In this document: piece after piece, positions 32,189 through 37,368 of the stretch | How the letters are laid out: each line of letters opens with the position of its first letter | Position numbering within the stretch: the stretch's first letter is position 1 | Notes under the pieces: generated by a model | Told to the model about the DNA's origin: nothing | Database searches by the model: none | Seen by the model: the letters and a program-made list of their open reading frames with translations, nothing else | Translations under genes and position numbers: made by a program | Assembly: GCF_000160835.1 (NCBI RefSeq) | Contig: NZ_GG700732.1 | Location: 641,029 to 678,396, forward strand | Reading direction: 5' to 3' | From: Limosilactobacillus antri DSM 16041 | Lineage (GTDB): Bacteria > Bacillota > Bacilli > Lactobacillales > Lactobacillaceae | Length of the DNA stretch: 37,368 nt

Positions 32189-32230
32189 ATGGGCTTCAGT
32201 GCTCGGCAAAAGCCGAACTCTGAAGCCCAT
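32189..32230. terminator. Hairpin C of the shared-apex family
   Basis: ATGGGCTTCAG pairs with CTGAAGCCCAT and CTCGGC with GCCGAA around an AAAA loop. An outer CACGAAT (32164-32170) can also pair with ATTCGTG (32229-32235). It lies between the permease gene (plus) and the adhesin gene (minus) and could end both, though no T run follows either side. Confidence 0.5.
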
Positions 32231-32301
32231 TCGTGCTCTCTGAAAACTATCTGCGCGGCGAAGAACTAAGTCGTAACCGACTCCCGCATTCTACAAAAAA
32301 A

Positions 32302-34710
32302 TTAATTAAAGAAGTCGTGACCATCACCGTAGTTGGCCATGTCCTGGTTGATTTGGCCCAGGTAGTAGGATTGCTGAACAGCGTTATTGCCATATTCGTC
32401 AGTGGCGTAGCGGCTAATCAGGGTGTAGCGGTGACCAAAGGCAAACTGCGGTGTCTGCAGGCCAATCTTAAAGCCCGATTCGCCAGCATTCTGGTACTGG
32501 CTGCCATACAGGCGGGCAATATCTGGGCGGCTCGTTTCCTGGGCCGGCAACATCGGGTTCGCGTAGGTCGCACCGCCAACCTGCTGACCAGTCGTATTGT
32601 CAATTAGCATGATGTCGTGGTACGGGCGGCCAGCCGCGGCATTGCTGGCGTGCCAGCCACTAACAAAGAAGCAAATCCGGTTCGGGTTATCGTAGCCCAG
32701 GGCCGGGTTGATGTAAACTGCCCACTTGTCAAGTGCACCGACCCCATCACCGGTCCCCCGGACAGTCCGGGAAGTTGGTTGGGCCGCCGTGAATGTCTGC
32801 GGGGCAAACCAGTAGTCCGTCGCATTGCCGTTACCAGCTGGGTCAGTAGTCCAGCGACTAACGATTGCGAGCCGGTGTCCATCAAGCTGGGCCGGATCAA
32901 AGGCAAAGCTGACGTTGAAGCCGGACTCCCCAGCATTCAGAATCGTTGGGAAGGCCCGAGCGACGTCGGGACGGCTGACAACGTAATTATCAGCATCTGA
33001 GAGCTTGACCCGTTGAATTTCAGAACCGGTGGTGTTATCAAAAAGGATCAGCCAGTGACTGCCTTCGGTCACACTCCGGCCCGCAGCGTGCCAGCCGACA
33101 ACGTTCAGCTGGATATTACCATTCCATGAGTTAGTACTCAAATGGTAGCCATCCAGGCTGGCCTTATTGGCATTCAGGTCGGTGACCGGGTTGAGATTGT
33201 TGAAGTAGTAATCCTGGTACTGACCATTGCCGGCCGGGTCGTTACTAAAGCGGGCAATCACCGTCAGACGGTCCCCGTAAGCGTAGGTTGGGATGTCCAC
33301 GTCGGCGATAAAGCCAGCCGCTTGGCGCCCATTGGTGTTCGGGTAGAGGCGGTCAACGTCGGGACGGTCAACCAACTGCGCTTGGGCCCGGCCAACCTCC
33401 CGCCCATTGTCCAGCACGATGATATACGGGTACTGGTAGTCAGCACTAGCGGAAGAAACGTGCCAGCCGGCCAGGTGAAGCTTGCCATTTTGCGCGGAGT
33501 AGCTGTCCAGCCAGCCATTGTTTTGGCTGAGGTCAACGGGACGGTTAGGTTGCTCTCGTACCACTTGTACCGTAAATTGACTGTCTGAATCGCCAAGAGC
33601 AATTAGAATCGAACCCGACTGTTCAAGTTTATAACCAGTCGGAATAGTCAAGTTTCCCGCAATGAATTGTTGGCCTGGCTGGCCTGTTAGTGTTTGCGTA
33701 CCCACTATTTGACCGTCAGTATCCACATAATTGACCTGCTCATGAACTGTTGTCGGCTGAGCAGTATCTTTGATAACCAGAACATTTACACTATCGTTAT
33801 GACTACTGAGTTTAAATGTCCGTTGCGAGTCATCTGCATAGTGGTAGCCAGCGGGAGTTAATTTAACTTCCTTAGTGACATCCTGGTTATACTTACCAGC
33901 ATACTGTTTAGTTCCTATAATATTACCAGCTTGGTCAACATACGTGATAGTCAATAAATAGGTCTGATTCTTTAACTCTTCCTGATGCTTTTGCATTTCT
34001 GCTAGTTGTTGTTTTTTCAACGAAGAAAATTGATTTAGCAAACTAGCAAGATAGTATTTTTCATTTGGTAATTTGGCTAATACTGCTTCTGCTTTATTGA
34101 AAAATTCATTACTCTGATTATATACTTGCTCCTTGAGTTTGTAAGCGCGTTGGGCAATTTCATATTTTTTCAACCAAGCATTAAACTCCTCCGAGGTCCC
34201 ATGCTCATCATTAAAATACTGTTGCTGTGCAGCATCAGCTTGAGATTGCGCCTCTTTATATTTTGCATCTAATTCTGGCAAAGCTTGCTTTGCGTCATTC
34301 TCCTTTTGCTTAAAAGATTTATAAGTCGCTTCATCTTTACTGATTAATGCTTTTTGCTGATCAATAGCCTTCTGTGTGGCATCGATTTTTGCCAGTAATT
34401 CATCGCTAACCCCATCATTAGAGTCATCCACTCTGTCTTCCTGACCATTGCTTCCATCATTTTGCGCAGTAGCCTGAGGTGCAACCGGTACAGGCTGGTT
34501 ATTAGTCGCCGCGGTACTTCCCGTCTCCTCGTCATTCCCAGTTGTCGTTACCGCATTCTGCTGAACGGCTACCGTGTTCTGACCCTCGTCGGTTGTCGTG
34601 TCCGCGTGGGCCGTGGTAGTTGCCAAGGCAGTCCCGGCAGCGACCGCAAACAGGGTTACGACCAGCCAGTTCTTGCCGGCCTTATATAGTTTCTTATGTT
34701 CTTTTGCCAT
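32302..34710 (-). CDS. Secreted KxYKxGKxW-signal protein with MucBP-like domains and three glucansucrase-type RV repeats
   Basis: An 802-residue exported protein. Residues 7-15 (KLYKAGKNW) begin a KxYKxGKxW signal, cleaved near AHAD (about 35-38); this class can be exported by an accessory Sec system. A coiled-coil region (about 100-245) follows, then two MucBP-like domains (about 250-315 and 321-390; ITYVDQAGNIIG, VNYVDTDGQIVG). The rest is three repeats of about 130-145 residues with the RV motif, RPDV-x12-(S/A)GF then R(F/W/Y), at about 449, 580 and 728. No LPxTG is present, so attachment would be non-covalent. I start at the ATG at 34710 behind GGGGAG. Likely role: adhesion, perhaps glucan binding. 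Confidence 0.87.
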   Translation of the reverse strand: MAKEHKKLYKAGKNWLVVTLFAVAAGTALATTTAHADTTTDEGQNTVAVQQNAVTTTGNDEETGSTAATNNQPVPVAPQATAQNDGSNGQEDRVDDSNDGVSDELLAKIDATQKAIDQQKALISKDEATYKSFKQKENDAKQALPELDAKYKEAQSQADAAQQQYFNDEHGTSEEFNAWLKKYEIAQRAYKLKEQVYNQSNEFFNKAEAVLAKLPNEKYYLASLLNQFSSLKKQQLAEMQKHQEELKNQTYLLTITYVDQAGNIIGTKQYAGKYNQDVTKEVKLTPAGYHYADDSQRTFKLSSHNDSVNVLVIKDTAQPTTVHEQVNYVDTDGQIVGTQTLTGQPGQQFIAGNLTIPTGYKLEQSGSILIALGDSDSQFTVQVVREQPNRPVDLSQNNGWLDSYSAQNGKLHLAGWHVSSASADYQYPYIIVLDNGREVGRAQAQLVDRPDVDRLYPNTNGRQAAGFIADVDIPTYAYGDRLTVIARFSNDPAGNGQYQDYYFNNLNPVTDLNANKASLDGYHLSTNSWNGNIQLNVVGWHAAGRSVTEGSHWLILFDNTTGSEIQRVKLSDADNYVVSRPDVARAFPTILNAGESGFNVSFAFDPAQLDGHRLAIVSRWTTDPAGNGNATDYWFAPQTFTAAQPTSRTVRGTGDGVGALDKWAVYINPALGYDNPNRICFFVSGWHASNAAAGRPYHDIMLIDNTTGQQVGGATYANPMLPAQETSRPDIARLYGSQYQNAGESGFKIGLQTPQFAFGHRYTLISRYATDEYGNNAVQQSYYLGQINQDMANYGDGHDFFN

Positions 34711-34826
34711 TAAAAATCTCCCCATCTCCGAAGTAAAATAACACCACTTATTTTAGCTCAATCTACTAAAGCCACGTTTCATTCAACGGTAGCACGGTGC
34801 ATTAAATGGGTCTTTTTTAAATTCAA

Positions 34827-34855
34827 AAAGCAGCCGAGAGATATTTCTCGACCGC
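34827..34855 (-). terminator. Second hairpin terminator upstream of the adhesin gene
   Basis: On the minus strand AAGCGGTCGAGA pairs with TCTCGGCTGCTT (G-U pairs included), followed by TTTTTG. It lies about 60 bases past the terminator of the regulator, so it may end a short transcript or act as a backup; a TATAAT on the minus strand (about 34872-34877) between the two leaves room for a small RNA. Confidence 0.6.
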
Positions 34856-34907
34856 TTGGTTTAGGTTATCATTATAATTATTGAAACACCAGCATATTAC
34901 TTCACAT

Positions 34908-34941
34908 AAAAAAGCCAGGCGACAAATTTATCTCCTGGCTA
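34908..34941 (-). terminator. Terminator of the XRE/TPR regulator
   Basis: On the minus strand AGCCAGG pairs with CCTGGCT and is followed by TTTTTTATG (34911-34934). Confidence 0.85.
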
Positions 34942-34947
34942 AAAGGG

Positions 34948-35790
34948 TTAATCTAATTTGGCGAGTTCTTCAATAATGTGTTCTTCGTTAATCTTGCCGT
35001 GGCGGGCAATGCTGAGGCTCTTCGCCACTTCCAGCGCCTGCTTAGCCTTGTCCTTTTCATCCAGGGCGATGTAGGCCCGACCCACGTACAAGTATAGCTG
35101 GTCAAGGATGAAGAGCGAATCCCGGTCCCGACAGAGCTGGATCCCCCGCTGGGCACTCGCCAGCGCCTTTTCCGGCTCGTCCAGCCGCCAATAGAGTTCC
35201 GCAATCTGGCAATTAATTGATGCCCACTGGTGCAAACTACCGATCAGCTTTTTATTGTCGATTAACTTAACCGCCCGGTCAGTCAACCGCACCGCCCGGT
35301 CATGGTCGTCACGTTTCAGGTAGGCCAACGCCATCCCCGCCGTGGTCATCGCCAGGTAGATGTTGGCACTAGTCGTTGCGAACTGGGTTAAAACAAGTTC
35401 AAAGTTAAAGATCGCATCATCAACCTGGTCCTGGCTAATCTGCACCATCCCGAGCAGGTAGTAGTAGCGCTGCTTATCAAAGTCGCTGTTCAAGCTTTTG
35501 ATGCTAATTTTTTCAATCAGCTGCTTGGCCAAGTCGTATTCATGGTCAGTCAGGGCGTCAATAATCTGGTTAAAGGTATCATTAACCCCGCTCACTTCAT
35601 TTTCCACGATCCGGTCCGGCTGGATGTTGAGACGCTCACAAATTGCCGTCAGAATATCCATTTTGGGCAGCCGGTTCTGCTTCTCCATTAAACTAATCGT
35701 CGCTTGGGTACAAATCCCTTCAGCTAACGCCGTTTGCGATAACCCCCTCTTGCGGCGAATTTGTTTTAACACATCTCCACGTAGTTTCAT
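34948..35790 (-). CDS. XRE-family regulator with TPR-like C-terminal domain (Rgg/PlcR-like plan)
   Basis: A 280-residue protein. Residues about 6-60 form an XRE helix-turn-helix (LKQIRRKRGLSQTALAEGICTQATISLMEKQNRLPKMD). Residues about 70-280 are helical repeats resembling tetratricopeptide repeats (YYLLGMVQISQDQVDDAI, AELYWRLDEPEKALASAQRG, LYVGRAYIALDEKDKAKQALE), the plan of peptide-sensing RNPP regulators. No candidate pheromone gene is obvious beside it. The next gene downstream is the KxYKxGKxW adhesin in the same direction, but two terminators intervene. Its target is unknown; the adhesin is a reasonable guess. Confidence 0.85.
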   Translation of the reverse strand: MKLRGDVLKQIRRKRGLSQTALAEGICTQATISLMEKQNRLPKMDILTAICERLNIQPDRIVENEVSGVNDTFNQIIDALTDHEYDLAKQLIEKISIKSLNSDFDKQRYYYLLGMVQISQDQVDDAIFNFELVLTQFATTSANIYLAMTTAGMALAYLKRDDHDRAVRLTDRAVKLIDNKKLIGSLHQWASINCQIAELYWRLDEPEKALASAQRGIQLCRDRDSLFILDQLYLYVGRAYIALDEKDKAKQALEVAKSLSIARHGKINEEHIIEELAKLD

Positions 35791-35904
35791 TGGTTACCAT
35801 CCTCGATTATTATTTTTATTGTCCTTTTAGTCCACTAATCATCGCTGCTTAGACTATCCTTCACCAATAATTATATCACTAATTATAATGATTTTCATAA
35901 AAAC

Positions 35905-35955
35905 TGCCTGCCCGTCTGAAAAGGATTAACTATTGAAGAGTAAGCAGGCCATCTT
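35905..35955 (-). terminator. Weak terminator of ddl
   Basis: On the minus strand GCCTGC and GCAGGC pair across a large loop, followed by AGTTTTTATG. The loop of about 30 bases makes it weaker than others here. Confidence 0.5.
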
Positions 35956-36024
35956 TTATTTTATAACTATGAATTGTTTTGTCAACTCAGGATTGGAATA
36001 TTGACTAATCGGACAATCTATGAA

Positions 36025-37158
36025 TTAGTCGTTGTACTTCTTTTGGCCAACGTGTTCCGTCCCCAGCTCACGGAAGTCGTACTTAATTTGGCGATTACGG
36101 TCAAACTCCGCTAAGCCAAGCTCAATCAGGCGGTCGATCAGGTCCGAATACGAAATCCCCGACACTTCCCACATCTGCGGGTACAGGCTGATGTTAGTAA
36201 AGCCCGGCAGGGTGTTCGGCTCGCTCAGGTACGGAATGTTATTGGAATCAACCAGGAAGTCAATCCGCGACAAGCCCTTCATCCCCAAGACCCGGTAGGC
36301 CTTCAACGCCATCTCCGTAATCTCGTCAGTCAAGTACTGCGGCAGCTTAACCGGCAGTTCAAAGACCACGCCGCTGGCATCGACAAACTTGTTTTCGTAG
36401 TCATAGAAAGGATCGTCCTTCGGTACCCGAACGGCCCCCAGCTTGGAAGCTACCGGATGTTCATTGCCTAAGATGGAAATTTCAATCTCCTGCGGCCGGT
36501 CCAGACCCTTTTCTGCCAAAACTTTAAAGTCGTACTTGAAGGCGTCCTTCAGTGCCGCGGCGTACTCCTCAGCGTTGGTCACCCGATGAATTCCGACGGA
36601 CGAGCCTTGCCGAGCCGGCTTGATAAAGATCAGGTTGCCGAGTTCCTCCTCCAAGCGGCCCCAAGAATATTCAGCCTGGTTTTCCGGCGTCAAAAGGACG
36701 TACGGGGTATTCCGGATTCCGGCCTCGTTCAGCATCTTCTTGGTGAGGTCCTTATCAAAGGAGAGGGCACTGGCGGAAATGCCAGAACCAACGTACGGCT
36801 TCTTCAACAGCTTAAACAACCCTTGGACGGTCCCGTCTTCACCCAGGTTACCGTGGATGACCGGGTAGAAGAAGTCGATTGCTTCCAGCTCGTTTAGGGC
36901 CATGATTGGGGCCAGCGGCCGGTCGAGGTCCATGTGCTGGTAAGCATCCGCCACGACCTGGTCTTCGGGCTCCCCGTCAAAGATCCGCTGGGAATAGGCG
37001 TTATCCAGCAGGATCCCGTCCTTGGTGAACATAAATAGGCTGACATCATACTTATCCTTGTCCATGGCATCATAAATATTATGTGCTGACCGTTTAGAAA
37101 CATCATGCTCAGATGAATTGCCACCAAACAATAACGCAACCCGTAATTTCTTTGTCAT
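36025..37158 (-). CDS. ddl: D-alanine--D-alanine ligase family enzyme, predicted D-Ala-D-Lac specific
   Basis: A 377-residue ATP-grasp ligase that makes the terminal dipeptide or depsipeptide of the peptidoglycan precursor. FGGNSSEHDVS (residues 11-21), HGNLGEDGTVQG (102-113), KPARQGSSVGI (180-190) and EPNTLPGFTN-type C-terminal loop are present. In FYDYENKF (251-258), Lys257 is followed by Phe258, where D-Ala-D-Ala ligases have Tyr (Tyr216 of E. coli DdlB). Phe here is the known mark of D-Ala-D-Lac ligases such as that of Leuconostoc (Phe261) and of intrinsic vancomycin resistance. I start at the ATG at 37158, behind AAGGTGG; the GTG at 37170 overlaps that site. Confidence 0.95.
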   Translation of the reverse strand: MTKKLRVALLFGGNSSEHDVSKRSAHNIYDAMDKDKYDVSLFMFTKDGILLDNAYSQRIFDGEPEDQVVADAYQHMDLDRPLAPIMALNELEAIDFFYPVIHGNLGEDGTVQGLFKLLKKPYVGSGISASALSFDKDLTKKMLNEAGIRNTPYVLLTPENQAEYSWGRLEEELGNLIFIKPARQGSSVGIHRVTNAEEYAAALKDAFKYDFKVLAEKGLDRPQEIEISILGNEHPVASKLGAVRVPKDDPFYDYENKFVDASGVVFELPVKLPQYLTDEITEMALKAYRVLGMKGLSRIDFLVDSNNIPYLSEPNTLPGFTNISLYPQMWEVSGISYSDLIDRLIELGLAEFDRNRQIKYDFRELGTEHVGQKKYND

Positions 37159-37268
37159 TTGAAATACCACCTTAATTAAATATTGTTATTACTTCAAACC
37201 GATTTCCTCGAACCATAAGTATAGCATGAAACGGATTCTAGACCAAGCTGTAATATTAACGGTAATTA

Positions 37269-37368
37269 AAAGGAAGCTGTGACACAACCCACGGTTAGGG
37301 ACTGTAAGGCTAGCCCATCTGGGGTCGCGTGATTATCTTTAAAATATTCGGAACTAAGACGAGAGACT
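37269..37368 (+). repeat. Structured dispersed repeat, copy 3 (internally deleted)
   Basis: It matches both flanks of copy 2 closely (37269-37315 with 17902-17948; 37316-37368 with about 18054-18096, including a 20-base identical TATCTTTAAAATATTCGGAA). The approximately 105 bases between the two GCTAGCC direct repeats of copy 2 are absent, leaving one GGCTAGCC at 37308-37315. The helices and core of the full element are therefore lost. It lies upstream of ddl and may continue beyond the window. Confidence 0.8.

Noticed and set aside
32245..32280. CTGCGCGGCG followed by CTAAGTC, resembling the core edge of the dispersed repeat
   Set aside because: The match is short and interrupted; no helices or flanks of the repeat could be found around it.

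Overview
The window looks like a chromosomal segment from a heterofermentative lactic acid bacterium of the family Lactobacillaceae, most likely genus Limosilactobacillus (the reuteri/fermentum/oris group). I cannot fix the species. The reasons are the fairly GC-rich coding DNA, cell-wall proteins with YSIRK-like and KxYKxGKxW signal sequences, the RV repeat motif known from L. reuteri glucansucrases, a 6S-like (lacto-usp type) RNA between rarA and usp, and a D-Ala ligase with the Phe that marks D-Ala-D-Lac synthesis. I see no insertion sequence, prophage, tRNA, rRNA or CRISPR array.

Layout. 1-170: copy 1 of a structured repeat. 190-3000: ribose operon rbsK-rbsD-sugar symporter (minus), behind a strong promoter overlapped by LacI-type palindromes. 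3136-5480: ezrA and a free-methionine-(R)-sulfoxide reductase, head to head around a perfect palindrome. 5504-6330: rpsD with its leader and terminator. 6362-9283: an LPxTG leucine-rich-repeat/mucin-binding surface protein. 9401-12437: proton-translocating transhydrogenase pntAA-pntAB-pntB. 12547-15224: yaaA, yueI-like and rarA. 15260-16446: 6S-like RNA, a small membrane protein and usp. 16479-17814: an aldo-keto reductase and an orphan small membrane protein. 17901-18090: copy 2 of the repeat. 18114-25010: L-arabinose genes araA, araE, araR, araD, araB. 25024-28547: an ArsR-headed regulator divergent from a GH43 arabinofuranosidase and an oligosaccharide symporter. 28647-32126: two dehydrogenases divergent from an amino-acid permease. 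32302-34710: a KxYKxGKxW adhesin-like protein. 34948-37158: an XRE/TPR regulator and ddl. 37269-37368: copy 3 of the repeat.

How it works together. Arabino-oligosaccharides would enter through the 27255 symporter and be cut by the cytoplasmic GH43 enzyme. Free L-arabinose enters through AraE. AraA, AraB and AraD turn arabinose into D-xylulose 5-phosphate for the phosphoketolase pathway. AraR boxes sit inside the -35/-10 spacer of araA, araE and araB, and in the same place in front of the unknown 108-residue membrane protein gene, which makes that gene a probable new member of the arabinose regulon.

The most unusual signals are: (1) the repeat at 1-170, 17901-18090 and 37269-37368, whose full copies share a 27-base identical core flanked by helices that keep pairing although their sequence has changed, while copy 3 lacks about 105 bases exactly between two GCTAGCC direct repeats; (2) the AraR-controlled orphan gene; (3) a family of three hairpins with the same apical stem and unrelated basal stems; (4) glucansucrase-type RV repeats in a protein with no catalytic domain.
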